NCBI GenBank assembly: GCA_027364575.1
Contig: DAHXPC010000004.1
Span: 83,800-147,799, forward strand
Source: a bacterium
GTDB taxonomy: Bacteria > Pseudomonadota > Gammaproteobacteria > UBA6186 > Azoamicaceae
Length of the DNA: 64,000 nt
Direction of reading: 5' to 3'
This document shows positions 46,764 through 57,265 of the stretch, in pieces. The position numbers and the translations under genes are program-made. The first letter of the stretch is position 1, and each line of letters begins with the position of its first letter. The notes under the pieces are model-generated. The model was not told the DNA's origin and ran no database searches. It worked only from the letters and a program-made list of their open reading frames with translations.

Positions 46764-47861
46764 ATGAATACAAACATTATTGAATTAAAAGGTGTCTCTA
46801 AATATTACCACGACCACGCTATTCTGCAGGATGTGAATCTAGAAGTTAAAAACCGTGAATTTTTGACCATCCTAGGCCCATCGGGTTGCGGAAAAACAAC
46901 CCTGCTACGCTTAATTTCAGGCTTTGAAACGCCGAGTACCGGAACCATACTGATAAATGGTAAGGATGTGACTGGACTTGCGCCCCATTTACGGCCAGTC
47001 AATACCGTATTTCAAAGTTATGCGTTATTTCCGCATATGAGTGTGTTTGATAATGTCGCCTTTGGATTACGCTGTAAGCATTTAGCAAAACCGGAAATTG
47101 AACAAAGGGTTTATGAAGCCCTGCGAATGGTAAAATTGAATCATTTAGCAACACGTAAGCCACATCAATTAAGCGGCGGTCAGCAACAGCGTATTGCCAT
47201 TGCCCGCGCAGTCGTGAATCAACCTTTGGTATTACTGCTGGATGAGCCTTTGAGTTCATTAGATTATCGTTTGCGAAAGACGATGCAAATGGAATTAAAG
47301 CAATTACAAGCACAGCTGGATATAACCTTTATTTTGGTCACACATGATCAAGAAGAAGCCCTGTCAACCGCCGATCGCGTGATTGTGATGAATCATGGCT
47401 TGGTAGAACAAATCGGTACGCCTCGCGAAGTGTATGAAGAGCCGAAAAACCTCCATGTGGCGCGTTTTGTGGGTGAAGTGAATATTTTCACGACAAAGGT
47501 TTTAGAAGCGGATCCTGAATTTTTACAGGTGGAAATCGAAGAGAAGCGTTTCACCCTTAAAAATACCAAAAATTATAATGCCAGCCAAACTTTATATACC
47601 TTATTACGTCCTGAAGATTTAGAGGTTTGGGGGGTAAACGAAGTTCAAGATCCAACAGATATGTATTCTGCCGTGGTTGTACAAGTGATCTATAAGGGAT
47701 CGACGGTAGATTTGATTTTAAAATTAAAAACGGGCACTCAGATTTTAGCCACTCAATTTTTTAATGAAGATGATGAAAAATTGGATTTTCGTCCAGGTGA
47801 ATCGGTCTGGGTATATTGGCATTCGGGATGGGAGGTTATTTTATCCGATGAAGAAGGATAA
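46764..47861 (+). CDS. potA: Polyamine ABC transporter ATP-binding protein
   Basis: ATPase of the spermidine/putrescine importer. Walker A is GPSGCGKTTLLRL, signature LSGGQQQRIAIARA, Walker B LLLDEPLSSLD, and a TOBE domain closes the C-terminus. I prefer the ATG at 46764 (MNTNIIELKG); a GTG two codons upstream is in frame. The gene overlaps potB by 14 bases. Confidence 0.93.
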   Translation: MNTNIIELKGVSKYYHDHAILQDVNLEVKNREFLTILGPSGCGKTTLLRLISGFETPSTGTILINGKDVTGLAPHLRPVNTVFQSYALFPHMSVFDNVAFGLRCKHLAKPEIEQRVYEALRMVKLNHLATRKPHQLSGGQQQRIAIARAVVNQPLVLLLDEPLSSLDYRLRKTMQMELKQLQAQLDITFILVTHDQEEALSTADRVIVMNHGLVEQIGTPREVYEEPKNLHVARFVGEVNIFTTKVLEADPEFLQVEIEEKRFTLKNTKNYNASQTLYTLLRPEDLEVWGVNEVQDPTDMYSAVVVQVIYKGSTVDLILKLKTGTQILATQFFNEDDEKLDFRPGESVWVYWHSGWEVILSDEEG

Positions 47862-48711
47862 AGTATTTAGTACCTTTTCAACCAGTGTCATATGGTTTTG
47901 GCTAGCGGTTTTTGCATTAATTCCAAGTTTTCTCCTCTTTGTAACCAGTTTGTTAATGCAGGGTGATAATGAACTGGTACGGCTACAACTCACGTTGGAT
48001 AATTATTTTCGTTTATTCAATGCGAATTATCTTAGGGTTTTTTTAAGATCCTTTGCCTTAGCGGGCACCTGCATGCTGGGGTGTTTATTACTGGCCTATC
48101 CGTTTAGTTATATTGTTGCCAGAATGCCTAAACGTTATAAGGGATTATTATTACTGTTGGTTATCATCCCTTTTTGGACCAGTTCTTTAATTCGAAGTTA
48201 TGCCATTGTGGCTATTTTAAAAACGCACGGCATTTTAAATAGTCTTTTGTTAACCTGCGGCATGATTGAAAAACCTTTACAACTTATGTATACCAACACG
48301 GCAACCATGATTGGTTTGATTTACACGCTGCTCCCGCTGATGATTTTGCCTTTGTATGCGAGCATAGAAAAATTGGATTTGCGGCTGATTGATGCGGCTC
48401 GCGATTTGGGTGCGAAGAAGTACCAGGTCTTTTATAAAGTATTACTGCCATTAACCATGCCCGGCATATTGGCCGGATGTATGTTGGTTTTTTTGCCAGC
48501 GATGACTTTATTTTATATTCCCGATCTATTGGGGGGTGCTAAAACCATATTGATTGGCAATCTTATACAGAACCAGTTTTTGGCAGCGCGGGACTGGCCG
48601 ATGGGGGCAACGATTAGTGTTGCCTTAACATTATTAATGGGCCTGGTTTTGTTTATCTATTGGCTATGTTATCAACGTTCTAAAGAGCCTCAGTATGAAC
48701 CGCATCAGTAA
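47848..48711 (+). CDS. potB: Polyamine ABC transporter permease 1
   Basis: A 287-residue inner-membrane permease with six hydrophobic segments. The coupling-helix motif is DAARDLGAKKYQVFYKVLLPLTMPG. I trim the frame to the ATG at 47848, inside the end of potA, since the longer frame reads through potA coding sequence. It overlaps potC by 17 bases. Confidence 0.92.
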   Translation: MKKDKVFSTFSTSVIWFWLAVFALIPSFLLFVTSLLMQGDNELVRLQLTLDNYFRLFNANYLRVFLRSFALAGTCMLGCLLLAYPFSYIVARMPKRYKGLLLLLVIIPFWTSSLIRSYAIVAILKTHGILNSLLLTCGMIEKPLQLMYTNTATMIGLIYTLLPLMILPLYASIEKLDLRLIDAARDLGAKKYQVFYKVLLPLTMPGILAGCMLVFLPAMTLFYIPDLLGGAKTILIGNLIQNQFLAARDWPMGATISVALTLLMGLVLFIYWLCYQRSKEPQYEPHQ

Positions 48712-49465
48712 AATATCTTATCTTTTTGCTATTTATTTATTTCTCTATGCCCCTATTCTGGTTTTAATTATTTATTCATTTAATGATTCATCTTACTCGC
48801 TGGTATGGCAAGGATTTACCTTTCGTTGGTATGAAAATTTATTACAAAACAGGGAACTCCAAATCGTTGCCGTTCATTCATTGATGGTCGGCGTTTTAGC
48901 GGCCACAGGGGCAACCGCGATTGGAACTTTAGCGGCGGTTTGCCTGTATCGATATAAATTTTTTGGTAAAAAATTATTGCATGCACTTATTTTTATTTTA
49001 ATTATATCGCCCGACATTGTTACCGGGATCTCATTGTTAATTTTATTCTCTACGCTAAAGGTGCCACTTGGCTTTTGGACATTATTACTTTCCCATATTA
49101 CGTTTAGTATTCCCTTTGTTACCGTAACGGTCTATTCACGTTTAACCGGACATGATAAAAACCTGTTTGAAGCCGCAAAAGATTTAGGCGCCACCGAAGG
49201 AACCATTTTTAGAAAAATTTTGATCCCACTATTATGGCCTGCGATTATTGCGGGTTGGTTGTTGAGTTTTACGCTTTCGATGGATGATGTGATTATAAGC
49301 TTTTTTGTAACTGGCCCTGAATTTGATGTTTTACCCTTAAAAATATTTTCCATGGTGCGGGTGGGCATTAAACCTGAAATCAACGCCCTGTGTTCTGTGA
49401 TGTTTGGATTAACGTTGGTTGTGGTGTTGATCTACCAGCTGGTGACTTGGAAAAAACAATCATGA
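48695..49465 (+). CDS. potC: Polyamine ABC transporter permease 2
   Basis: A 256-residue permease with six hydrophobic segments. YAPILVLIIYSFNDS is typical of the PotC N-terminus, and EAAKDLGATEGTIFRKILIP is the coupling-helix motif. The TGA overlaps the ATG of potD (ATGA). Confidence 0.92.
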   Translation: MNRISKISYLFAIYLFLYAPILVLIIYSFNDSSYSLVWQGFTFRWYENLLQNRELQIVAVHSLMVGVLAATGATAIGTLAAVCLYRYKFFGKKLLHALIFILIISPDIVTGISLLILFSTLKVPLGFWTLLLSHITFSIPFVTVTVYSRLTGHDKNLFEAAKDLGATEGTIFRKILIPLLWPAIIAGWLLSFTLSMDDVIISFFVTGPEFDVLPLKIFSMVRVGIKPEINALCSVMFGLTLVVVLIYQLVTWKKQS

Positions 49466-50499
49466 AGAAGTATTTGCGCTTAGGGTTATGTGGGTTATTG
49501 TTATTTTTTGGCCCTATCCATGCACAGGAAAATATTCTGAATATTTATACCTGGGCCGGTTTTCTGCCAGAGGAAATCATCCGGCAATTTGAACGAGAAA
49601 CCCATATTCGCGTCAATCATTCTACGTACGTCAATAATGAAGTTTTGTATGCTAAATTAAAAGCAAACCCGGATTCGGGTTATGATATTGTTGTGCCATC
49701 CAGTTATTTTATTGCCCGTATGGTGAAACAGGGCTTGGTACAAAAAATTGATCGATCCAAGTTAACGCACTTTAATAATGTCGATCCGGTATTTTTAAAT
49801 AAGGAACACGATCCCAGCAATGATTTTAGTATTCCGTATTTGTGGAGTGCAACTGGGATTGCCGTTAACCAGAGCTATTATCCTGTTTCGAGCATAACGG
49901 GTTGGAAAGATCTATGGCATGAAAAGCTTAAAGATCAGTTATTGGTTTTGGATGATACCCGAGAAATGTTTTCAATGGCGCTTATTACCTTAGGTTATTC
50001 GGTGAATGATACCGATCCTGATCATATTAAAGAAGCCTTTTCTAAACTAAAGGCGCTGATGAATAATATAAAATTATTTAATACCGAAGCGCAACGCTCT
50101 ATTTATTTAGACGAAGATATTACAATCGGTATGGGTTGGAATGGTGATATTTATCGGGCAGGTCTTGAAAACCTAAATCTACATTTTATTTATCCTAAAG
50201 AAGGATTTATTATTTTATTGGATTGCTTGGCCATTCCGAAAAGTGCAAAACATGTGGAAAATGCACATCGATTTATCGATTTTGTGTTGCGTGCAGAGAT
50301 AGCCAAGCAAATTAGTTTGGAAAGCGGATTTTCCACACCCAACTCGGCTGCCTTAAAGTTATTGCCGGTTACCCTTCAGAATAATGAAATTCTATATCCC
50401 AATAAAAAAACCATGGAGCGTGCCAAGTTTCAAATGGATGTGGGCGAGGCTGCATTACGCTATGAAAAATATTTTGAATTATTGAAATTAGAACAATAA
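49462..50499 (+). CDS. potD: Polyamine ABC transporter periplasmic binding protein
   Basis: A 345-residue periplasmic protein. Signal peptide MKKYLRLGLCGLLLFFGPIHA is followed by the mature start ENILNIYTWAGFLPEEIIRQF, a hallmark of PotD/PotF. GYDIVVPSSYFIARM and LDCLAIPKSAKHVENAHRFI complete the fold. The start at 49462 overlaps potC by four bases. The complete potABCD set points to uptake of spermidine or putrescine, plausibly from a host cytosol. Confidence 0.94.
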   Translation: MKKYLRLGLCGLLLFFGPIHAQENILNIYTWAGFLPEEIIRQFERETHIRVNHSTYVNNEVLYAKLKANPDSGYDIVVPSSYFIARMVKQGLVQKIDRSKLTHFNNVDPVFLNKEHDPSNDFSIPYLWSATGIAVNQSYYPVSSITGWKDLWHEKLKDQLLVLDDTREMFSMALITLGYSVNDTDPDHIKEAFSKLKALMNNIKLFNTEAQRSIYLDEDITIGMGWNGDIYRAGLENLNLHFIYPKEGFIILLDCLAIPKSAKHVENAHRFIDFVLRAEIAKQISLESGFSTPNSAALKLLPVTLQNNEILYPNKKTMERAKFQMDVGEAALRYEKYFELLKLEQ

Positions 50500-50527
50500 T
50501 TGTTGGGATCCTGTCTTTTCATTTTTT

Positions 50528-51034
<507 letters not shown>

Positions 51035-51094
51035 CTATGCTAGGCTGCCCATCTGTTATACAGTATAATTAACCTAATTATTGTGTAATGTATC

Positions 51095-52276
51095 ATGTCA
51101 AAAATAGTATTTACAGTTTCTGAATTAAATCAAGCAACACAAAGAATATTAGAAGGGGCTTTTCCTGCCATTTTGGTAGAAGGAGAGGTTTCTAACTTTG
51201 TGAAGCCAGTGTCTGGCCATTTGTATTTTTCTTTAAAAGATCCAAAAGCCCAGATCCGTTGTGCGATGTTTCGTCTACAAGCAAACCGCTTACCCTTTGA
51301 ACCTAAAAATGGTTTGATGATCCAGGTGAAAGCGAAAGTAAGCCTTTATCCCGATCGGGGTGATTATCAATTAATTGTTGAAAGTATGGAAATGGCGGGG
51401 GATGGATTTTTAAGAAAAGCCTATGAAGCCTTGGTTAAAAAATTAACGGAAGAAGGTCTGTTTCTTGAACAGTGGAAAAAACCGATCCCACTATTTCCCA
51501 AACATATTGGCATTATTACTTCCCCAACGGGTGCGGCTATTCGGGACATTCTAAGTGTCTTGAAACGGCGTTTTCCACTGATCCCCATTACGCTCTATCC
51601 CACCAAGGTTCAAGGCGTGGATGCTATGCCAGAGATTGTTCGGGCACTTTCGATGGCCAATCGGCAGGGGATTGCGGATGTGTTAATTCTGACCCGAGGG
51701 GGCGGGAGCCTTGAAGATCTATGGCCATTTAATGAGGAATTGCTTGCAAGGGCTATTTTTGAAAGTCAGATCCCGATTATTACCGGTATTGGCCATGAAA
51801 TTGATTTTACCATTGCCGATTTTGTGGCGGATTGTAGAGCACCCACCCCATCTGCCGCGGCAGAATTGGTTACCCCCCATCAAAGTACCTTACAAAGCCA
51901 AATTTCAATTATTCAAACCCGTTTAATCACTGAAATGAATAAATGCTTACAGCATCAAACACAACGGGTAGATTGGTTATTAAGGCATTTACGTCATCCA
52001 GATCAGCAGCTGCAAAATCACCTGCAAAGATTAAAAGCCTTACAAATACGGCTAGTTTCTACAGTAAACCAATGTTTAAAAGAAAAAAATCTATCGCTTA
52101 AAAATGCATTGAGAACGTTAGACGCGGTAAGCCCATTAGCCACCCTGAATCGAGGCTATGCCATTCTTTCCGCTGAAAATGATAAAATTATTCGTTCAAT
52201 TGTTGAGGTAAAAGCAGGGGATAATTTACAAGTTAGATTAAAAGATGGGGTGATTAAGGTAAAATCCATCGCTTAA
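51095..52276 (+). CDS. xseA: Exodeoxyribonuclease VII large subunit
   Basis: Forms with XseB the single-strand nuclease of repair. The N-terminal OB domain (VSELNQATQRILEGAFPAILVEGE) is followed by the catalytic region with GIITSPTGAAIRDI, LTRGGGSLEDLWPFN and GIGHEIDFTIADFVAD, then coiled helices. At 393 residues it is about 60 shorter than the E. coli protein, mainly in the coiled-coil part. No clear ribosome site is seen. xseB is not in the window. Confidence 0.93.
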   Translation: MSKIVFTVSELNQATQRILEGAFPAILVEGEVSNFVKPVSGHLYFSLKDPKAQIRCAMFRLQANRLPFEPKNGLMIQVKAKVSLYPDRGDYQLIVESMEMAGDGFLRKAYEALVKKLTEEGLFLEQWKKPIPLFPKHIGIITSPTGAAIRDILSVLKRRFPLIPITLYPTKVQGVDAMPEIVRALSMANRQGIADVLILTRGGGSLEDLWPFNEELLARAIFESQIPIITGIGHEIDFTIADFVADCRAPTPSAAAELVTPHQSTLQSQISIIQTRLITEMNKCLQHQTQRVDWLLRHLRHPDQQLQNHLQRLKALQIRLVSTVNQCLKEKNLSLKNALRTLDAVSPLATLNRGYAILSAENDKIIRSIVEVKAGDNLQVRLKDGVIKVKSIA

Positions 52277-52284
52277 AAATAAAA

Positions 52285-52313
52285 AGGCCCCTCTTACAGT
52301 ATAAGAGGGGCCT
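52285..52313 (-). terminator. Rho-independent terminator of the porin gene
   Basis: AGGCCCCTCTTA pairs with TAAGAGGGGCCT around a five-base loop. On the minus strand the stem is followed by TTTTTATTTTT, so it ends the porin transcript. On the plus strand it is followed by A residues, so it should stop xseA reading less well. Confidence 0.9.
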
Positions 52314-52331
52314 AAAAAGGAAAGTATTTCC

Positions 52332-53714
52332 TTATTTAAATCGTAACTGGCAACGTAATCCAATGATATCTAGATTGCGTTTAGTCTTATCTTGGGCAGG
52401 ATGGATTGAAGCACGAATATAATTAGCTGATAGTCGTACTTGTTGGCTGATATACCAATTTACGCCTAGCGTTACATTATGCTCAGAGCCCCCTCGAACG
52501 TCTTTATTATTCAGATCGAGGAAATCATAGCGTGCAGCCACTTCAACCGCACCATAAGAAGCTTTAGGCTTCAGCGAGCCAAAGCCGCCATCCCGAACAT
52601 CATATTCATGGACTTCACCGGTGAGTACATATCGTGTTTGGAGGTTCCAACCATTGAAATTCACGTCACCCTGGGTTCTAGGCACTTGCGGGGTTACCGT
52701 CGTATTGTTCAAGCCAACTCGGTGAACCGTAGCATAGGTATACTCACCTTCCAACATAAATGCGCCATACTGTCTTGCAAATTCCACATTCAATAATCGG
52801 CTGTTATTCGCTTGGATCATGCTGGTATCTAACAGAGAAGCCGTATTTCTATTACGTGCAGATGGCCGAGTTTTAAATTGTGTGCCTTTAGCGTTACCCT
52901 GGTAAGAACTCACCACTTCACGATAAGCCCCCGACACACCAAAATGCCATACATCGCCATGTTCATGAATTGGTGCGAGTGTGGCACGAATGGTTCCCTT
53001 CCAACGATCGCGTACACCGGCTAAATCGCTCGATTCACCTTGATCAGGTTGCATTGCGGTTAAGGTAACGCCGCCTATATCCCACCAGAAATCTGTCATT
53101 ACCCCTAGGCCATCTGCGGGGTAGAATGCAAGTGTTTGTAAACTTCTTTCTAAGAATGGGTTCCAAGAAGTGCTATTGGATCCGTCTAAACCAAACCAGT
53201 TCCCGGGGACTTTTCCGATAAACACTTGGTTATTGGGAAGAAAGCCACTATAGGAAAGCCACACATCGCCAAAATTAACACTATTGCCGGTAAAGCCCAA
53301 TTGAAGGGTATATGACCAATCTTTAGCCAAACCGCCATCTAGGTAAAGATCGGCTGTGCGTAAACTAGCGCCACTGGGAAAATCATTTTGCTTGTCTTTA
53401 TAACTGCCCATAAATAGGGTTTCGTCAAAGCGAATAGCACCACTTAATTTAAACCAGACGCTATCGTCATTCGTGTTCAGATAAGAAAGTCCGCCAGCAG
53501 ATTTTAGTTGCCAACCTTGTGGTGCGCTTAAATTAGGTTTGGAATTTTTTTGCGTTCCAGTCGATGTCGTTTTCTCTTTGCCATGCTTAATGAATAATGC
53601 ATGTTGTTTGGTATTCTCAATGGTTGTTGTGTGAGCAGAAGCATTGCCGCTGAGTGCTACACCAAACATGAGTAAACTACCTGAAAATTTATTCACTGTC
53701 TTCGAGTCCATCAT
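52332..53714 (-). CDS. Outer-membrane porin, OprO/OprP (phosphate-selective) type
   Basis: A 460-residue outer-membrane protein. The signal peptide is followed by a linker of about 60 residues and a barrel of alternating strands: SGAIRFDETLFMGSY, LGFTGNSVNFGDVWLSYSG, AYREVVSSYQGN, VTLGVNWYISQQVRLSANYIR and the C-terminal RCQLRFK. LEGEYTYATVHR and GAVEVAARYDFLDLN are strongly OprO/P-like. The final Phe is followed by a Lys, slightly unusual. The family transports phosphate or pyrophosphate in Pseudomonas, but the substrate here is unknown. Confidence 0.82.
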   Translation of the reverse strand: MMDSKTVNKFSGSLLMFGVALSGNASAHTTTIENTKQHALFIKHGKEKTTSTGTQKNSKPNLSAPQGWQLKSAGGLSYLNTNDDSVWFKLSGAIRFDETLFMGSYKDKQNDFPSGASLRTADLYLDGGLAKDWSYTLQLGFTGNSVNFGDVWLSYSGFLPNNQVFIGKVPGNWFGLDGSNSTSWNPFLERSLQTLAFYPADGLGVMTDFWWDIGGVTLTAMQPDQGESSDLAGVRDRWKGTIRATLAPIHEHGDVWHFGVSGAYREVVSSYQGNAKGTQFKTRPSARNRNTASLLDTSMIQANNSRLLNVEFARQYGAFMLEGEYTYATVHRVGLNNTTVTPQVPRTQGDVNFNGWNLQTRYVLTGEVHEYDVRDGGFGSLKPKASYGAVEVAARYDFLDLNNKDVRGGSEHNVTLGVNWYISQQVRLSANYIRASIHPAQDKTKRNLDIIGLRCQLRFK

Positions 53715-53745
53715 TTTCTCCGTTTAACCCTGACTACTAATCGCT

Positions 53746-53764
53746 CGCTTATCATTCATAAGCG
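53746..53764. repeat. Inverted repeat in the porin leader region
   Basis: CGCTTAT-CATTC-ATAAGCG is a perfect 7-bp inverted repeat 32 bases upstream of the porin ATG. It could be an operator or an mRNA leader hairpin. The rest of the 53715-54072 gap must hold the divergent promoters. A minus-strand TTGACA (53846-53841) is present, but no convincing -10 is seen. Confidence 0.4.
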
Positions 53765-54072
53765 TAACACTAAAAAATTGACACACGGTTACCCTCACTT
53801 AGGGGTTGTGTTGTTACCATCATCGCTAAATTGGAATAATTGTCAAGTGATTAATTATTTCATAGCACTTTTCGGCTGATTACAAGGCGCTTTGAATGAA
53901 TTTTAGGAGCGGTTGTTAGGTGGCAAGCTAAAGGAGGAATGGATTTTTTATAGGGCAGCTTACGTTAGCTGCATTTTTCTATCAATTGAATGTATTTTCC
54001 TCAAAAGATTATTTAGAAAATAATTTTTAAGGTGTGGTGGCTAAAAAGGAATATTTCAGTATAAGATGTCAT

Positions 54073-55413
54073 ATGAAATATAAAATTATTACGGTCCTTA
54101 TTTTAACCTTATTAGCCTCCCGTGTGCTTAGTGCAAAAGAGCACTTCAATTATCAAGCTTATGAATTAGAGAATGGATTACAAGTGGTCATTATTCCGAA
54201 TGCCCGCGCCCCGGTGGTTTATCATTCTCTTTGGTATAAGGTAGGTTCGGCAGATTCACCGGCTTTGAAATCCGGCATTGCGCATTTTTTAGAACACCTT
54301 ATGTTCAAAGGCACGGCTAATTTCCCGAAAGACACTTTCAAACGCACCATTAACGATTTGGGCGGAGAGCAAAATGCGAATACGTCCTGGGATAGAACCG
54401 TATATTTTGTGACCATTGCCAAAGAGCATTTACCCGTCGTCATGGAAATGGAAGCTGATCGTATGCAAAATCTTTTAATTACCGAAGAAGATGTGATTAA
54501 AGAAAAAGAAGTGGTGCTGCAAGAACGACGTTCTACGGTAGATGCCAAGCCCGAAGCGCGGCTGTTTGAGGCCGCCAATGCATCCTTTTTTTGGGAACAT
54601 CCTTATGGTAAGCCCATTATTGGCTACGAAGAAGAAATCCATCAATATACCCAAGCAGACACCTTTAATTTTTATAAAAATTGGTATGGGCCTAATAATG
54701 CAATTCTGGTCATTGCCGGCGATGTGAATGTGGAAGCACTAAAGCCATTGATTCAGCGTTATTATGGTCACATTCCCTCTTCTGTAGCCAAGCCTGTTCG
54801 TCATCGAGCGGTAGAACCCACTCATCGGGGGGCTACGGCTAAAGTTGAAATGCATGATCCGCAAATTGGGGCCAGTTTTTTCCAGCGACTGTATTCAGCA
54901 CCTAATTTTCGCCAGGCCGGTATTCATCAAGAAGCCGTCTTAACGCTGTTACAAGATATTTTAGGCGATGGTACTTTTGGCCGACTTTCTAAAGCCTTAG
55001 TGGAAAACCAAAAGCTTGCACATTTTGCAGCGGCTGGGTATACCGGTTATTATTATGATCCGTATAGTTTTACCATTACTGGGGCGCCGATCAATACTGC
55101 GGATATGCTTTTGGTCGAAGCAAGCGTTGAAGCAGAAGTAAGACGGCTTATTGCGGAAGGCATTACCCAAAAAGAACTCGATACGGCGAAAGCGCAATGG
55201 ACCTATGAGTCTCAATATAGAAGAGATTCATTAAATGGCATCGCGAATTATTTCGGGGAAAATTTAAGTGTTGGCTATACGCTTGCAGATTTAGATAAAT
55301 GGTTGGCTTCAATTCAACAAATCACCACACAAGAAGTTTGGTCAGCTGCTAAAAGTATTTTAAGTGCTGGGCCATTGGTGACCTTATACACGTATCCTAC
55401 GGTACAAAAATAG
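54073..55413 (+). CDS. M16-family zinc metallopeptidase, active subunit
   Basis: A periplasmic pitrilysin-type peptidase. The ATG at 54073 yields the signal peptide MKYKIITVLILTLLASRVLSA; a GTG at 54034 would add 13 residues and spoil it. Zinc motif HFLEH lies at residues 71-75, with the third ligand Glu expected in the VLQERRSTVDAKPEAR segment. The length is 446 residues from this start. It forms a pair with the next gene, nine bases downstream. Confidence 0.9.
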   Translation: MKYKIITVLILTLLASRVLSAKEHFNYQAYELENGLQVVIIPNARAPVVYHSLWYKVGSADSPALKSGIAHFLEHLMFKGTANFPKDTFKRTINDLGGEQNANTSWDRTVYFVTIAKEHLPVVMEMEADRMQNLLITEEDVIKEKEVVLQERRSTVDAKPEARLFEAANASFFWEHPYGKPIIGYEEEIHQYTQADTFNFYKNWYGPNNAILVIAGDVNVEALKPLIQRYYGHIPSSVAKPVRHRAVEPTHRGATAKVEMHDPQIGASFFQRLYSAPNFRQAGIHQEAVLTLLQDILGDGTFGRLSKALVENQKLAHFAAAGYTGYYYDPYSFTITGAPINTADMLLVEASVEAEVRRLIAEGITQKELDTAKAQWTYESQYRRDSLNGIANYFGENLSVGYTLADLDKWLASIQQITTQEVWSAAKSILSAGPLVTLYTYPTVQK

Positions 55414-55422
55414 GAATATTGT

Positions 55423-56748
55423 ATGATTTATGCGAGATTTTCATCTTTAATTGTATGCGTATGGTTATGCATAAGCGCAACCGCAGTATTTGCCGACATC
55501 CCTATCCAAGAATGGACGACGGCTAAAAAAATTCATGTTATTTTTGTGCCCGACACATCTACGGATTTAATTTCTGTTAATTTTTCTTTTAAAGGCGCGG
55601 GCTCAAAAACAGATCCAGCCGGGAAAGAAGGTTTAACCAGTTTAATGGTCAATCTTTTGTTTGAGCGCACGGTAAGCGGAAGCGATAAATTTGGCTTGCA
55701 AAAAAAATTAAAGAATCTTGGGGTATTGAATGGGCTTCAATATGGAATTGATCCCGATAACATTCATTTTTCTTTTAAATGTCCTAAAGAAAAATTTAAA
55801 GACGCTTTTGAAGTGGTTAAAACCATTCTCGTTACCCCTGTATTTGATGCGAAAGAATTAGCAAAAGCCAAAAGCTCAGATCCGAGTGGTACACGCTTAG
55901 CGACCTCCGGAGAGCAAGAATTTGCGAGTAACGTATTGCTCAAAAAACTGTTTTCCCCCCACCCATATGCGATTCGCTCCACCGGCACGATGGAAGGAAG
56001 ACAGGCTATTACCCTGGAAGACATTCAAAACGCTTATAAAGAACGCATTACAAGAAGTATATTGGTTTTTTCGGTGATTGGAAATATATCCTCACAAGCT
56101 TTGACAACGTCTATTGAGAATAGCTTTGGGACATTACCCGAGCAAGCCAAGCTTCCTGTGATACCGCAAGCCACTGTAAAAGATAATGGCGAAATTATTG
56201 TTATTCCCAAAGAGACAGAGCAAGGGGGCGTGGTTTTTGCTCAGGCAAGTATTCCGCTTTCCAGCAAGGATTATCTGCCCTTACTCATTGTGAATGATAT
56301 TATGGGCGGAAAACCCTTTACCAGCCGTTTATGGCAAGACATTCGTGAAAACCAAGGTTTGGTATATTCGATTCACACAAATCTCGCGAATTGGGATCAA
56401 GCATCCTTGCTAATCGGCGGATTTGAGTCTGATAATAAAACTGTCAAAAGAGTTATTTCCACCATTCGGGAAGAATGGAAAAATATGCAAAAAAATGGGG
56501 TTACTGAGGCAGAATTTACTGCGTCCAAAAAGGGATTAAAGGGTGGTTTTGTCTTAAATTTTGCAACGCCGGATGGCATTGCAAATTATTTATTACGCTG
56601 CTATTTAAATGGATTATCGACCCATTATGTGAATGAACGAAATAAGCTTTTAGAGGCAGTCTCTTTAGAAGAGGTTAATCGAGTTGCCCAAACACACTTA
56701 GCCCCCGAAAAGCTTACCTTTGTTGTGGTTGGCAATCTCCCGGAATAA
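55423..56748 (+). CDS. M16-family peptidase-like partner subunit, inactive
   Basis: A 441-residue homologue of the preceding gene with signal peptide MIYARFSSLIVCVWLCISATAVFA. At the position of HxxEH the sequence reads LTSLMVNLLFERT, so zinc ligands are missing. The structural repeats of M16 remain (VNDIMGGKPFTSRLWQDIRENQGLVYSI). Active/inactive M16 pairs form heterodimers in other bacteria, and this pair fits that pattern. Confidence 0.87.
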   Translation: MIYARFSSLIVCVWLCISATAVFADIPIQEWTTAKKIHVIFVPDTSTDLISVNFSFKGAGSKTDPAGKEGLTSLMVNLLFERTVSGSDKFGLQKKLKNLGVLNGLQYGIDPDNIHFSFKCPKEKFKDAFEVVKTILVTPVFDAKELAKAKSSDPSGTRLATSGEQEFASNVLLKKLFSPHPYAIRSTGTMEGRQAITLEDIQNAYKERITRSILVFSVIGNISSQALTTSIENSFGTLPEQAKLPVIPQATVKDNGEIIVIPKETEQGGVVFAQASIPLSSKDYLPLLIVNDIMGGKPFTSRLWQDIRENQGLVYSIHTNLANWDQASLLIGGFESDNKTVKRVISTIREEWKNMQKNGVTEAEFTASKKGLKGGFVLNFATPDGIANYLLRCYLNGLSTHYVNERNKLLEAVSLEEVNRVAQTHLAPEKLTFVVVGNLPE

Positions 56749-56810
56749 TGATTTATCGATTCGATTCAATCACCGATCCCAAGGTTTGATTATCTTTGTA
56801 GACCGCCTTT

Positions 56811-57265
56811 TCAAGAAGAGGTGGAATATGCTCGAAATTTTGCCGACACTTCGCACTTAAGATCGATAGCCGGTATATCGGTTGTCTTTTGATCGGCTCC
56901 TGAACTTTTCGCCTTAGCCGCTAATTCTTCCAATTTATTTAATTTTTCATGAAAGGGTGCGTAATCTCCAGGTCCGAAATATTGATGGATTAATCTTGTA
57001 ATGAAGCCCACGATTATCTCTTCATTTATATGCAATAGTTCAAGAAAACTCTCTTCTGTATAGCATTATACGAATTCTTAAGCATAGAAAGTGATTTGTT
57101 AATGGCAGCTTTAGTAATCAAAAATTCTTTATGAGCCGACATAAAATTATTATCCAAACTTTCAATAGCGGTATTAAAATTTTTCCAGAGCGTTTCTAAT
57201 TTTGAAAAAGCGATTAGATTTTGCATATGAACGTAGTTTGCGCGCGCATTTAATTCAAACCACAT
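56811..57265 (-). pseudogene. Small helical gene, probably split by a frameshift
   Basis: Two overlapping frames, 57265-57026 (79 residues) and 57035-56811 (74 residues), read as one protein if joined near 57050. The first ends in NSYNAIQKRV and then seven poor residues, while the other frame at that place reads TEESFLELLHINEEIIVGFI and is open only from just before it. Both halves are helical and protein-like (IHQYFGPGDYAPFHEKLNKLEELA). No family is recognised. It may be a decaying gene, or a sequencing slip. Confidence 0.5.

Noticed and set aside
47764..47847. Longer potB start giving 28 extra residues
   Set aside because: The extension lies within potA coding sequence and lacks the usual PotB N-terminus; the ATG at 47848 fits the overlap pattern of the operon.
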